A stretch of 64,000 nucleotides of DNA from Bacteroidota bacterium (GCA_029237775.1 JAQZBR010000002.1:372001-436000); one strand, 5' to 3'; positions 1 to 9,429 are shown, counted from the first letter of the stretch. Translations and numbers: made by a program. Notes: generated from the sequence alone by a model not told the origin.

Positions 1-111
1 TAATAATGCAGGAATTGTTTTTTCCTGAATAGGTGTAGGAGCTTCAAACCCCAATTCTGTTACAGCTCTAACGATAGCATCGTTAAGCCCTAACGCTTCA
101 AATTTGTTCAT
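1..111 (-). CDS. DEAD-box RNA helicase, N-terminal fragment
   Basis: Only the first 37 codons are in the window and the gene continues off the left edge. The ATG is at 109-111 on the minus strand. The visible residues contain the helicase Q motif: an aromatic residue, a GF pair (ELGFEAPTPIQEKTIPALL) and the invariant Gln, typical of ATP-dependent DEAD-box RNA helicases that remodel RNA in the cytoplasm. The upstream region holds a candidate promoter at 257-264, giving a leader of roughly 140 nt with a perfect hairpin. Bacteroidota commonly carry several such helicases (RhlE/DeaD types), and the subtype cannot be decided from this fragment. Confidence 0.85.
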   Translation of the reverse strand, partial: MNKFEALGLNDAIVRAVTELGFEAPTPIQEKTIPALL

Positions 112-183
112 TGAATGTTTATTAAGTTAAATAATCCGAAGAAATGCTTCGGCACAGTTGTCAACTTGTTTGGGCAATTTCGG

Positions 184-201
184 TCCCGATAGCAATCGGG
201 A
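184..201. repeat. Short perfect palindrome TCCCGAT-AGCA-ATCGGGA
   Basis: A 7-bp perfect stem with a 4-nt loop lies in the presumed 5' leader of the helicase gene. There is no T-run on either side, so it is not an obvious terminator. Palindromes of this form recur in many Bacteroidota genomes; that it is a dispersed repeat here is inference, as only one copy was noticed in this window. Confidence 0.6.
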
Positions 202-256
202 TATTTTCAGTTGTAAATTCGTCTCAGCAAAAATCCTATTTTGACTAAAACCGTTG

Positions 257-264
257 CAAAGATA
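257..264 (-). promoter_or_regulatory. Candidate -7 box (TATCTTTG on minus strand) for the helicase gene
   Basis: CAAAGATA on the plus strand reads TATCTTTG on the minus strand and fits the Bacteroidota -7 consensus TAnnTTTG. A CTTG lies 19 bp further upstream (284-287 on the plus strand), near the expected -33 spacing. It would produce a leader of about 140 nt. Confidence 0.45.
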
Positions 265-366
265 CGAAAATAAATGGCTTGAACAAGAGGGTAAGTGTAT
301 ATTTAAATTTTCAAACTTGCACAATAACACGAAAACACTTGATCTCACTGCATTTAAGGCTGATAA

Positions 367-939
367 TTATTTTGCCTTATTATAAAAATCATAAAGCTCA
401 TTATCCAGCGCTTCAGCAATTTCCTTATAAGTACGTGTTTTAACACCTGCTTTGTTTGTCCGGATAAATGATGGAAAAGGAGAGTCTAACTGAACGAGAT
501 TTCGGTCTTGTATAATTAATCCTTCAATTTTACTGGTGGTGCTTTCACCGAATTCAGCTATCAGGTAATTTATTGTATTAAAAGTTGAATCTTTTTCAAG
601 CCCTCCGTTCATAAGGCTTCCAAAATCCCCGTTCTTAATTGAGTTTGTATTTGCCGAATAGAAAAAATAAGTCTTGCAAAAAGTGATCTGCTCCGTAAAT
701 GCTTGTGCTATCTCTTTGTTTTTAGAAAGCTGTTCTTCCCTTAGTTTCTCAGCCTCAGCTGTTCTCCCCGCGCTTATTAGCCCGTTAATTGCATTCTCTG
801 AGGTTTTAAGCTTGATCAATAAAGCACCATTCTTAAGCATGAGAATTTCAGCAGCAGCTTTTTCACGTCCACTTTGACTAAAAACTGAGGTGGCCGGCAG
901 TATAAATACCAACCATAAAACAATTACGTGATTTTTCAT
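367..939 (-). CDS. Exported protein of unknown function
   Basis: 190 residues. It begins with a clear Sec signal peptide (Lys, hydrophobic stretch, likely cleavage after SVFSQ near residue 22). The mature part is charged and mostly helical at first (about residues 25-85, rich in Lys/Glu/Ala), then mixed. No catalytic motif or named domain was recognised. It lies 14 bp downstream of the 4-TM protein gene at 954-1388 on the same strand, so the two are probably co-transcribed and both act in the envelope. Function unknown. Confidence 0.7.
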   Translation of the reverse strand: MKNHVIVLWLVFILPATSVFSQSGREKAAAEILMLKNGALLIKLKTSENAINGLISAGRTAEAEKLREEQLSKNKEIAQAFTEQITFCKTYFFYSANTNSIKNGDFGSLMNGGLEKDSTFNTINYLIAEFGESTTSKIEGLIIQDRNLVQLDSPFPSFIRTNKAGVKTRTYKEIAEALDNELYDFYNKAK

Positions 940-953
940 TTTGGGATTATGAT

Positions 954-1388
954 CTATTCTTCCTCCAGATGTGCAGAAGGATCGTAAACGAAGAGATGGA
1001 CAAGTCCTACCACTACTCCGCCAATGGATTGTTCAATAGTCTGCCACGTTACATCCAGCAACATGTTTTCCAATTTGGAACCGGTGCTGAATGAAACTCC
1101 AACCACGGTCGCAACAAGGAAAAATGCGACTCCGCACATAGCACCGGAAATAAGTCCGCGTACAATAGGTTTACGCTTAAAATTCTTTTCCAGGATCTTG
1201 ATATCAATTGCTTTTGAAACAACAAAACCGATCATGATGTAAACTAAAGCAGCGAAGAAAAGAAATAAGTGTTTTGAATATGAAAGCCTTGAAAAGTCGG
1301 TAAGCACCAAACCGTGCCAAACGTACGACAATAAGAACATCACAAGAGATGATGCGACACAGGAAATAAAAAAGCGTTTGTTGATCAT
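954..1388 (-). CDS. Small four-helix integral membrane protein, unknown function
   Basis: 144 residues with about four hydrophobic segments (residues 7-29, 40-60, 78-100 and 118-137) and a short acidic tail. The WHG in the first extracytoplasmic loop resembles small uncharacterised membrane families of Bacteroidota, but no family can be named with confidence. It is the first gene of a two-gene unit with the exported protein at 367-939. A perfect CAAAGTTA (TAACTTTG on the minus strand) at 1406-1413 fits its -7 promoter box, 17 bp before the ATG. Confidence 0.7.
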   Translation of the reverse strand: MINKRFFISCVASSLVMFLLSYVWHGLVLTDFSRLSYSKHLFLFFAALVYIMIGFVVSKAIDIKILEKNFKRKPIVRGLISGAMCGVAFFLVATVVGVSFSTGSKLENMLLDVTWQTIEQSIGGVVVGLVHLFVYDPSAHLEEE

Positions 1389-1405
1389 TATATTTTTAGC
1401 GGATA

Positions 1406-1413
1406 CAAAGTTA
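1406..1413 (-). promoter_or_regulatory. -7 box TAACTTTG for the 4-TM protein gene
   Basis: An exact match to TAnnTTTG on the minus strand, 17 bp upstream of the ATG at 1388. No convincing -33 TTTG was identified. Confidence 0.45.
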
Positions 1414-1545
1414 CGCTTTTAATTTGATTTTAAAAGCCTTGGGGGCTTCATTCAAAGTAAAAATTTACTGATTTTTGCATTTATAGCAGACATGATAATT
1501 TTACTATCTTTAAACCTTTAACAAATAGTATAAAGAAGCCAATTC

Positions 1546-3144
1546 ATGAGAAAAAAAACGGTACTGATCCTTGCTTGCATGCTTCTGGCTTTTATAGCAT
1601 GCAGAAAAGAATTCGAAAAACCTTCCTGGGACACGAATGTTCTCGCCCCTTTGGTGAGTGCTTCTATGAATATCAATAATATTCTCCCGGATTCTATTTT
1701 GCAAGAAAATGCCGACAGTTCCATGAAGATCCTATTTGAGGGTGATATCTATAAGATCTCAATGGACACTCTCTTTAACATTCCGGATACGACTTTAAAA
1801 AATTCATTCACCATTCCCTTCGGTAACCCAAGCTTTGCTCCAGGTGCAACTGTAATTAATAATTCAATTTCTGAAACAACTTACAATCTGGGCGGGCCTC
1901 AGCTACGCAAGATCATTATTAAAAGAGGGTTTGTAAAGTACTCTGTAAAAAGTAAGATCCACGAGAAGACTCATTTTCTTTACAAGATCCCGTGTGCAAA
2001 ACTGAATGGTGTACCTTTTCAGATAGATGTGGAAGTGCCTGCAGGAACCGCTTCTGCTCCCGGCTTATATAACCAGACCTTTGATCTTTCGGGATATGAG
2101 ATCGACCTTACAGGTTTGAATCAAAATCGTGTTAACACAATTTACACTTCCCTAACAGCTTCCATAAGTACCTCAGCTGCGGGCCCGGTAACGGTGAGTA
2201 ACACCGACAGCCTAATCATCGAAAATAAATTTTATGACCTCTTCCCTTATTATGCGAAAGGATTTTTCGGCACTAACACGTTTAATGTAGGACCCGAACA
2301 AACGGCATTCACACTTTTTAATCGCATAGTGGATGGCACTCTTCGATTAGAGGATGTCGATTTTCAATTGAAACTGGAAAATCCAATTGGCCTGGACGCA
2401 AGAATCTTTATCAATGATCTGACCTCAGTAAATTCAAGAACAGGAAACTCGATCCCATTAGCAAATGCGATCATTAATGCGCCAATAAATATTAACCGTG
2501 CATCAGAAAGCGGTAGTACAGTTAATCCTACGTATGCTAATTTCCCCTTGACCACCTCCAACTCGAATATTAAAGAAATGATCGAAAATCTTCCCGATCA
2601 TTTCGGTTATTCGATGCAGCTAACGACCAATCCGATGGGAAATGTTTCCGGGTCAAACGATTTCATTTATTCCGATCAATTACTGAAAGCCAAACTTAAT
2701 ATGGAGATTCCGCTTTCTCTGATCGCCACAAATCTGGCGCTTGTAGATACACTTGACCTGAATATTCAAACGAACAGTGAATCGCAGAACCTTCATAGCG
2801 GTAATATTACGCTTGTAGCCAACAACGGATTTCCATTTGACGCGTCTGTTCAGTTATATTTATTGGATGATTACAATAATATAAAGGATTCACTTTATAT
2901 GAATACCAATACGATCGATCAGGGCCTACTGAATACTAACCTGAGAGTCACCCATAAAAAAACGACCCGGCTTAGCACACCTGTAAATGAGGCTAAAATG
3001 GATCTTCTTTACAATACTAAAAAAGTAATGCTGAAGGTAAAGTTCAATACGGCAAGCCAAACGCAATACGTAAAAATTTACAGCGATTACAGCATAGATA
3101 TCCAGATCATCGGAGACATCAACTACACTATCCAGTTAAAATAA
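1546..3144 (+). CDS. Conserved lipoprotein, first gene of a pair with DUF5723
   Basis: 532 residues. The N-terminus is a lipoprotein signal ending LLAFIAC, so Cys19 should be acylated and the protein anchored in the outer membrane or periplasm. The rest is rich in Asn, Thr and beta-strand-like segments, without enzyme motifs. It is 9 bp upstream of the DUF5723 outer-membrane protein gene, so they form one operon and probably one surface complex. No biochemical role can be assigned. ATG at 1546 is the only start that keeps the full signal peptide. Confidence 0.75.
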   Translation: MRKKTVLILACMLLAFIACRKEFEKPSWDTNVLAPLVSASMNINNILPDSILQENADSSMKILFEGDIYKISMDTLFNIPDTTLKNSFTIPFGNPSFAPGATVINNSISETTYNLGGPQLRKIIIKRGFVKYSVKSKIHEKTHFLYKIPCAKLNGVPFQIDVEVPAGTASAPGLYNQTFDLSGYEIDLTGLNQNRVNTIYTSLTASISTSAAGPVTVSNTDSLIIENKFYDLFPYYAKGFFGTNTFNVGPEQTAFTLFNRIVDGTLRLEDVDFQLKLENPIGLDARIFINDLTSVNSRTGNSIPLANAIINAPININRASESGSTVNPTYANFPLTTSNSNIKEMIENLPDHFGYSMQLTTNPMGNVSGSNDFIYSDQLLKAKLNMEIPLSLIATNLALVDTLDLNIQTNSESQNLHSGNITLVANNGFPFDASVQLYLLDDYNNIKDSLYMNTNTIDQGLLNTNLRVTHKKTTRLSTPVNEAKMDLLYNTKKVMLKVKFNTASQTQYVKIYSDYSIDIQIIGDINYTIQLK

Positions 3145-3153
3145 CAGATACCT

Positions 3154-4419
3154 GTGAGGACAAAAATTTCTCTTATCTTTTTAATACTTTTCTCGTTGGG
3201 CTCGCAGGCTCAGATCAGCACGATCTTCGCGGATGAATTCCCTGATTCGGCAAAAACAAGGATCGGAATAAATGCAGATTACAGCATCGGATCAAATAAT
3301 CTTACCAACGAGTTCCTTGGTAAATTCTATAAAGGCGGCTTTATTGATAAGGACCTTAAAGATGAAGTTTTGAACCGGAGTGTAAATAAAAACCGGTTCG
3401 GAGCAGATATCAACGTTGGGATGTATGCTGCATTCAAGCTGGACTCACTGATGCATAAAAAGAATATCAGTGTGTTCTTTGCAATTAAAGATCGTCAGCA
3501 TTTTGATGCGAGCTTTTCAAAGGATCTTTTTAAACTGGGCTTTTACGGAAATGCTTCTTATGCAGGTAAAACTGCATACATGAATGGTTTCAACATGAAC
3601 CTGTTAAGATATCAGCAGATCCAGATCGGATTGTTTTCTTCAAAGCTAGACAGCGCTGCCCGCTGGGGCATTGGTTTATCATTCCTGAAAGGAGAACAGT
3701 ATGCTTCTGTGTATGCAAAGACTGCGGAGCTTTATACGGCAGAGGACGGTTCATACATTGACTTTAACACTTCCATTGAAGCAGCTAAATCAGATACAGC
3801 CAAAAAAGGCATCGGTGCATTTAATGGTTATGGTGCAAGCGTTGATATTTATTTCGAGGCGCCATTTAAAGCAAAGTTCGGTGATTCAAAGATTCGTGTT
3901 TCTGTATCAGATATCGGTTTGATCAATTATAATCAAAACACACTTTATCTTAAACAGGATTCTCTCTTCCACTATACCGGATTTCACGTTAACAGCATTT
4001 ATGATCTTCAGGACTCGACACTATCTCAAAATACTTCTCAGGACAGTGTTATTAGTGCCGTTGCCCCATTCAGGAAACAGGAGGTTTCAGTAACATTACC
4101 TGCCATTCTTAATTTATCCTTTGAAACACGATTCAGCAAGAACTTCGAATTATCGGAAGGAATACGATACGTTTTTAATGCTAACTACAATTTATTGACT
4201 TACATAAAAGCCTCTTTTTATTTCAGTCCGAAATTTATGCTATCTACTACATTAAGCTATGGCGGCTACAGCACGTTTAATTGCGGGATCGGGGCTTTTG
4301 CCAACCTTGGAAACGGCTTTATTATTTATGCCGGCAGTAATAATATTGAAGGTTTTATAGTACCGAAGAAAACAACTGCTCAGGGAGTTTATATTTCGAT
4401 CGTTAAAAATTTAAAGTAG
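3154..4419 (+). CDS. DUF5723-type outer membrane beta-barrel protein
   Basis: 421 residues. It has an N-terminal signal peptide (cleavage after SQAQ near residue 20), then an alternating aromatic pattern ending in amphipathic strands, as in OmpP1/FadL-like barrels. The segment after the signal (FADEFPDSAKTRIGINADYS) and the overall layout resemble the DUF5723 family of Bacteroidota, whose function is unknown. The start codon is GTG, 9 bp after the stop of the lipoprotein gene. Expected location is the outer membrane; transport or surface assembly is only inferred from the barrel. Confidence 0.7.
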   Translation: MRTKISLIFLILFSLGSQAQISTIFADEFPDSAKTRIGINADYSIGSNNLTNEFLGKFYKGGFIDKDLKDEVLNRSVNKNRFGADINVGMYAAFKLDSLMHKKNISVFFAIKDRQHFDASFSKDLFKLGFYGNASYAGKTAYMNGFNMNLLRYQQIQIGLFSSKLDSAARWGIGLSFLKGEQYASVYAKTAELYTAEDGSYIDFNTSIEAAKSDTAKKGIGAFNGYGASVDIYFEAPFKAKFGDSKIRVSVSDIGLINYNQNTLYLKQDSLFHYTGFHVNSIYDLQDSTLSQNTSQDSVISAVAPFRKQEVSVTLPAILNLSFETRFSKNFELSEGIRYVFNANYNLLTYIKASFYFSPKFMLSTTLSYGGYSTFNCGIGAFANLGNGFIIYAGSNNIEGFIVPKKTTAQGVYISIVKNLK

Positions 4420-4554
4420 TACAGTTACAATAACGAATCTTATTCGAATTTACGAATCAGGACTCAGAGATAATTATTTTCTAAACACAGATTAGTAAAT
4501 TCGTTTTTTTTATTTGTTATCAGTACCAATGAAATCATCATTAAGAAGGAAATC

Positions 4555-5367
4555 ATGAATTTAAATATCCCAAACATTAAACATTTAGACAAGAACAATT
4601 TTTTTCTTCTTGCGGGGCCCTGTGTTGTAGAAAGTGAAGAGATCTGTTTCGAAATTGCAGAAAAAGTAAAAGCGGTGACCGACAAGCTAGGAATACCTTA
4701 CATTTTCAAAGCATCATATAGAAAAGCAAACCGTTCACGCCTCGATTCTTTTACCGGAATTGGAGATGAAAAGGGATTAGAAATCATTGCTAAGGTTGGA
4801 AAGCATTTTAATATTCCTACCGTAACCGATATTCATGGACATGAAGAAGCAGCAATTGCAGCTAAATATGTTGATGTCCTTCAAATCCCCGCGTTTCTTT
4901 GTCGCCAGACTGACTTATTAGTCGCGGCAGCGCAAACAGGTAAATATGTAAACATTAAAAAAGGACAATTCCTTTCGGCCGGCTCCATGAAATTCGCGGT
5001 GGATAAAGTGCGTGAATCGGGCAACAACAATGTGATGCTGACTGAAAGAGGTACTTTCTTAGGGTATCAGGATCTTGTTGTTGATTACCGTGGGATCCCG
5101 GAGATGCAGGAGAACGATGTTCCCGTGATCATGGACATCACCCACTCACTTCAACAACCAAATCAGACCAGCGGAGTAACCGGAGGGAAACCTGAATTGA
5201 TCGGAACAATCGCGAAAGCGGCAATCGCTGTGGGTGCTGACGGGCTCTTTTTGGAAACACATCCAAATCCGTCAAAAGCAAAATCAGATGGAGCAAACAT
5301 GCTTCACCTTGATCATTTTGAAAAACTAATGACCGACCTGATCAGGATCAGGGAGGCGATTAAATAA
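4555..5367 (+). CDS. kdsA: 3-deoxy-8-phosphooctulonate synthase (Kdo-8-phosphate synthase)
   Basis: 270 residues, the normal family length. It condenses arabinose-5-phosphate with phosphoenolpyruvate to Kdo-8-P, an early step of lipopolysaccharide core synthesis in the cytoplasm. Hallmarks are LAGPCVVES (residues 19-27), KASYRKANRS, IPAFLCRQTDLL, VNIKKGQF, THS, and ETHPNPSKAKSDG. Cys23 in GPCVVES is the metal-ligand Cys of the metal-dependent class; the E. coli metal-independent enzyme has Asn there. The neighbouring His (THS), Glu (ETHP) and Asp (SDG) complete the likely metal site. Two membrane-protein genes of possible glycan function follow 3' of it, after a T9SS cargo gene. Confidence 0.95.
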   Translation: MNLNIPNIKHLDKNNFFLLAGPCVVESEEICFEIAEKVKAVTDKLGIPYIFKASYRKANRSRLDSFTGIGDEKGLEIIAKVGKHFNIPTVTDIHGHEEAAIAAKYVDVLQIPAFLCRQTDLLVAAAQTGKYVNIKKGQFLSAGSMKFAVDKVRESGNNNVMLTERGTFLGYQDLVVDYRGIPEMQENDVPVIMDITHSLQQPNQTSGVTGGKPELIGTIAKAAIAVGADGLFLETHPNPSKAKSDGANMLHLDHFEKLMTDLIRIREAIK

Positions 5368-5371
5368 TATT

Positions 5372-6838
5372 ATGATGAAACGATCTGTAAGATTCTTTAC
5401 TGCAATTTTAATAATTACGGCTGTAAACTTTTGCTATTCCCAAAACACGAAATTTGCACGTTCTTATGGGGGTTCAGGTTATGACTACGGATACTCAGTA
5501 AAGCAAACCTTTGATAATGGATTTATTGTTTGTGGTTCAACGACCAGTTTTGGCGCGGGTGCAACAGATTTGTATTTAATTAAGCTTGATTCTGCAGGCA
5601 ATCCTGCGTGGCACAAAACCTTTGGAGGAGTCAACATCGATAAAGGATACTCAGTAGTACAAACTTCCGATTCTTGTTATGTGATTGCCGGTTATACTAA
5701 TAGTTTAGGATTTGGTGGGTATGATGTATTTGTAATCAAGACGAATTCTCTTGGAGACACATTATGGACAAAAACTTACGGGGGCACCGACTGGGATTTT
5801 GGATATAGTATTCAGTCAACTTCAGACACAGGATTTATAATTGCTGGAGGGACTTATAGTTTTGGGACTGGAAGTGAAGACATGTATCTTGTGAAAATTG
5901 ATGGTGAGGGAGCCGTTCAATGGTCAAAAACCTATGGTGGCACAAATGAAGATGAGGCAAAATCTGTTAAACAAACCAATGATGGAGGTTACATTTTAAC
6001 CGGATTCACAAAAAGCTTTGGCGATATTAATAAGGATATTTATGTGGTTAGGACTACCCCATTGGGAGATACAGTTTGGACAAAACAGCTGGGGGGATCT
6101 TTAACCGATGAAGGTGCCGACATAATTGAAGCTGCGAATGGAGATTTTGTTCTTGTCGGGGGAACAAGAAGCAGTGGCGTAGGCGGGTATGATTGTGTGA
6201 TAATGAGATTGGGAATATTGGGAGATAGCTTATGGTCGAGAACGTATGGAACATTAAATTACAACTTTGCTACTTCTTTACTAGAAACTAATTCCAATAA
6301 ATTTGTTTTTTCTAATACAACTGAAGATAGCGGAGCGGGTTTGAAAGATGGCTGTATATTTATTGCTGATGCTGCAGGATATTTTGTGAATACGTTAACT
6401 TACGGCTCCGCTTATAATGAGGAAGTATACTCAATTTCTAAATGTTCCGATAATGGGTATGTGATATGTGGCTATACAGAAGGCTATAATTCAGGTTTGT
6501 CAAATGTGTACGTTGTCAAAACTGATTCCTTAGGCAATTCAATACCATTTGTAATTTCAGTTAATGAATTAGAGCATTCAAATCAATTTCAGATATTTCC
6601 TAATCCTACTCTTGGAGGTTCTGTTGTTTCAATCAGCTTAGAAAACAGGAAATTAAATGTCACGTATAGAATTAAAATTCTTGACGTTACAGGGAAATTT
6701 GTAAGGGAGTTAGAATGCTCAGCAGATGGTTCGACAATTAGCTTCCCTATTGGTCAACTTGAAAATGGCACCTATTTAATTAATTTAATCGAAGATAATA
6801 CTATTGTTGGTTATTCTAAGCTTACGTATATTAATTAG
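5372..6838 (+). CDS. Secreted repeat protein with T9SS type A sorting domain
   Basis: 488 residues: signal peptide (to about residue 24), about seven repeats of roughly 48-52 residues, and a C-terminal T9SS sorting domain starting near FQIFPNPT (about residue 407). Each repeat has a similar core: a GG..yD.GYSV.QT beginning, a FI..G.T.SFG centre, and a D.YLIK.D..G...W.KT end, suggesting a beta-propeller. It should be exported by Sec, then carried across the outer membrane by T9SS and attached to the cell surface. The gene begins 4 bp after kdsA. It resembles the protein at 20991-22583. Ligand unknown. Confidence 0.8.
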   Translation: MMKRSVRFFTAILIITAVNFCYSQNTKFARSYGGSGYDYGYSVKQTFDNGFIVCGSTTSFGAGATDLYLIKLDSAGNPAWHKTFGGVNIDKGYSVVQTSDSCYVIAGYTNSLGFGGYDVFVIKTNSLGDTLWTKTYGGTDWDFGYSIQSTSDTGFIIAGGTYSFGTGSEDMYLVKIDGEGAVQWSKTYGGTNEDEAKSVKQTNDGGYILTGFTKSFGDINKDIYVVRTTPLGDTVWTKQLGGSLTDEGADIIEAANGDFVLVGGTRSSGVGGYDCVIMRLGILGDSLWSRTYGTLNYNFATSLLETNSNKFVFSNTTEDSGAGLKDGCIFIADAAGYFVNTLTYGSAYNEEVYSISKCSDNGYVICGYTEGYNSGLSNVYVVKTDSLGNSIPFVISVNELEHSNQFQIFPNPTLGGSVVSISLENRKLNVTYRIKILDVTGKFVRELECSADGSTISFPIGQLENGTYLINLIEDNTIVGYSKLTYIN

Positions 6839-6841
6839 TAT

Positions 6842-8119
6842 ATGCTCAAACAAATTCTTTACAAGCCGTATATTCTTGTTTGTGTACACTTTATATTTCT
6901 TTTAACGCTGTTATTTGTTCTCCAAATTAGTGGGATCGAAAAGTTCCATTCTGGTATTGACGGCCTCTTAAATTTCGATGCTTCATGGTATAACGATCTT
7001 AAAACTAATGGTTATATTTTTAGCTCTTCAGCACAAAGTAATACAGGCTTTTATCCAACTTTTTCTTTTGTATGGAGATTAACTGGCCTATCCCCACTAG
7101 GTATCAGTATTTTGAATTTATTCTTATTCATAATTGCATTTTTAATATTAGCTCGAAACTTCAACTTTAATATTAAAGAATCTTTAATACTTCTTTCAAT
7201 ACCAAGCTTGATCTTCCTGTATATACCATACACTGAATCTCTTTTCTTTTTATTCGCCACTTTTATATTAACCGGATTAATAAGGCGAATTAAATTCTAC
7301 ATTTTATCAGGCTTATTTCTATGTTGTTTAGTAAGACCTGTAACAATAGTCTTCCTCCCGCTGATCGCTTTTCTTGCACTTCTTGATAAGAGAAATGAGT
7401 CTGGAAATTTACTTTACTTTGTTCAACTTGCATTCGCCTGCATAATTCCGTATTTTTTAGTTGCATTAATACAATGGGACGTAACTAACGTTTGGTTTGC
7501 ACATTCTAAATCACAAATTATGCATTGGGATCATAATTTCCACATTCCAAAACTCCCTTTTACCACCTGGGGCGGCCCAAGAACTATATGGCTTGACGGA
7601 ACAGCTTTTTGGCTCGGCCTAATATGCATAGGAGCTTGTTGTTATTTGCTTTTCAAACGATTAAAACCCGTTTTGGTATTGTCGACACCAACGCTGTTTT
7701 CAATAGGATACCTTTCTACGATCACATTAATAGTTGTGTTTTTAAATGGTTACAACGAAAATGGCCAAACTTCTTTACTAAGTTTAAATAGATATTTTTT
7801 TGCTACCCCATTTTTCTTTATTGCATTTTTATACTTTTTAAGATCTCGTCCATTTTCAAATAAGGAGTATTTATATTTAATGCTGTCACTGGTTTTCGTT
7901 TGGTTATTATTTGGTGCTTACACTAAGATAGATTGGCTAAATCATATTAAAACCATTATATTTTTCAGTCTTTTAACCGTTGTTGTTTTGGGAATTGTTT
8001 TGACATTAAACCATAAATGGTTTCTCCAAAAAAACATTTGGATATTTCTGTATGCTGGAAGCTGTTTTTTACAAATTTATCTCTTATTCCGTTTTTTAAA
8101 AGGGGATTGGGTTGGTTAA
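6842..8119 (+). CDS. Multi-pass membrane protein, putative GT-C (PIG-V-like) glycosyltransferase
   Basis: 425 residues with about ten hydrophobic segments. After the first helix, a luminal-type loop carries an acidic pair context, GLLNFDASWYNDLKTNGY (Asp46), followed by GFYPTFSF. This resembles the Asp-containing loop and FFPLYP-like motif of PIG-V-type mannosyltransferases that use lipid-linked sugars. The gene follows the T9SS cargo gene by 3 bp and precedes another multi-pass protein, so these may form a unit. Base composition is visibly more AT-rich than the flanking genes. The sugar substrate and even the enzymatic class are inferred from weak motifs. Confidence 0.5.
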   Translation: MLKQILYKPYILVCVHFIFLLTLLFVLQISGIEKFHSGIDGLLNFDASWYNDLKTNGYIFSSSAQSNTGFYPTFSFVWRLTGLSPLGISILNLFLFIIAFLILARNFNFNIKESLILLSIPSLIFLYIPYTESLFFLFATFILTGLIRRIKFYILSGLFLCCLVRPVTIVFLPLIAFLALLDKRNESGNLLYFVQLAFACIIPYFLVALIQWDVTNVWFAHSKSQIMHWDHNFHIPKLPFTTWGGPRTIWLDGTAFWLGLICIGACCYLLFKRLKPVLVLSTPTLFSIGYLSTITLIVVFLNGYNENGQTSLLSLNRYFFATPFFFIAFLYFLRSRPFSNKEYLYLMLSLVFVWLLFGAYTKIDWLNHIKTIIFFSLLTVVVLGIVLTLNHKWFLQKNIWIFLYAGSCFLQIYLLFRFLKGDWVG

Positions 8120-8128
8120 TTGTTATAT

Positions 8129-9400
8129 ATGAAATCACTCAACCCCAAACACTTCCTTTTCTTCCTCCTCCCACTCTGCATTTTTCTTACGTTCAATAAA
8201 CATGCTCATGATAAAAAAGGTAGCTACCATGGAGTCATCTGGGCCGATGCTGCAGGGTATTATGTGCATTTACCGATTTGGTTCGTCTATAGGAATGACG
8301 CAAAGGCTTTTCCTGATAACATCACAGAGCAAACCGGACATGGATTCCGCATCGATTCTCTTAACAATAAGATCATCACAAAATATTATTGCGGGACGGC
8401 AATGATGATGTCCCCTTTCTTTTTAACAGCACATGTCCTTGCTGAGCCGCTCGGCTTTGAAGCTGACGGGTTTTCCAAGATCTATTCTTACTCTTTATAC
8501 TTTTCCGGCATCGTGTATTGCTGCCTGGGCCTGTTCCTGCTCTCTGTTTTTCTTCAAAAGCATTTCAGTACGTCAATTGCTTTACTCTCCTCCTTTATCC
8601 TGTTTATCTCCACAAATCTTTTTTATTATGCCATTGACGCACCAGGAATGTCACACATCTATTCATTCTTTCTGGTTTCACTATTTCTTTATTCCACTCA
8701 AAAATTACTTGGAGAAGAAAAACTGATCTATTATATATTTTTCTTCCTTGCTTTTGTGTTAGCGGTATTAACCCGCCCCACAAACGCTATCATCATATTG
8801 TTTCCATTGTTTTATGAAAACGGTGCTTTTGTAAAGAGGTCGCGAGTGCTTGTAAAAAACAGTCTCAAAGTGGCTATTTCTATTGTTTTGGGAATACTGT
8901 GTCTTCTGCCGCAGCTATTTTATTTCAAGAGTATTTCGGGGAGCTACTTTACGTATCCGTACGGACAGGAGACATTTAGCAATCTGGGACATCCGCACAT
9001 CTTAGAGACGTGGTTCAGTCCTAATAACGGTTTATTCATTTATGCCCCGGTTTTACTTTTGTCTGTTTTAGGAATATTTATGATGATAAGGGAAAAGAAT
9101 AAATTCGGCTATTATCTTGCCGGGATCTTTCTTCTGATGAGCTACTTATTTGCCAGCTGGTGGAACTGGTGGTTCGGGTGTTCGTTCGGGGCAAGAAGCT
9201 TTGTCGACTTCTACCCGATCCTGAGCATTGCAATGGCTTGGTGCATACAGCGTATCTGGCCACAAAGAAATACACGATATTTTCTATTCGGATTCGTCAT
9301 AATTTGCAGTGTTATGTATTTCAATATTGAATATTATTATGATGGCTGTTTCTATGGAGATACGTGGGATTTTAAGGCTTTCATTAAATTATTACAGTAA
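8129..9400 (+). CDS. Multi-pass membrane protein, possible GT-C-like glycosyltransferase
   Basis: About 423 residues and ten or more hydrophobic segments. The first loop contains WADAAGYYVHLP, reminiscent of the Asp-bearing loop of GT-C family proteins, and later a GWG-like WWNWWFGCSFGARSF segment. I start it at ATG 8129; an in-frame TTG at 8120 overlaps nothing but is less likely. It lies directly downstream of the PIG-V-like gene (10 bp gap) and is probably co-transcribed with it. It might act on a surface glycan, but there is no direct evidence of activity. Confidence 0.5.
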   Translation: MKSLNPKHFLFFLLPLCIFLTFNKHAHDKKGSYHGVIWADAAGYYVHLPIWFVYRNDAKAFPDNITEQTGHGFRIDSLNNKIITKYYCGTAMMMSPFFLTAHVLAEPLGFEADGFSKIYSYSLYFSGIVYCCLGLFLLSVFLQKHFSTSIALLSSFILFISTNLFYYAIDAPGMSHIYSFFLVSLFLYSTQKLLGEEKLIYYIFFFLAFVLAVLTRPTNAIIILFPLFYENGAFVKRSRVLVKNSLKVAISIVLGILCLLPQLFYFKSISGSYFTYPYGQETFSNLGHPHILETWFSPNNGLFIYAPVLLLSVLGIFMMIREKNKFGYYLAGIFLLMSYLFASWWNWWFGCSFGARSFVDFYPILSIAMAWCIQRIWPQRNTRYFLFGFVIICSVMYFNIEYYYDGCFYGDTWDFKAFIKLLQ

Positions 9401-9429
9401 ACTCTTTTTTGCTAATTTTACAGCCTGAT

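Noticed and set aside
127-348. 73-codon frame on the minus strand before the helicase
   Set aside because: It lies over the probable promoter and leader, includes the palindrome, and has no family-like features.
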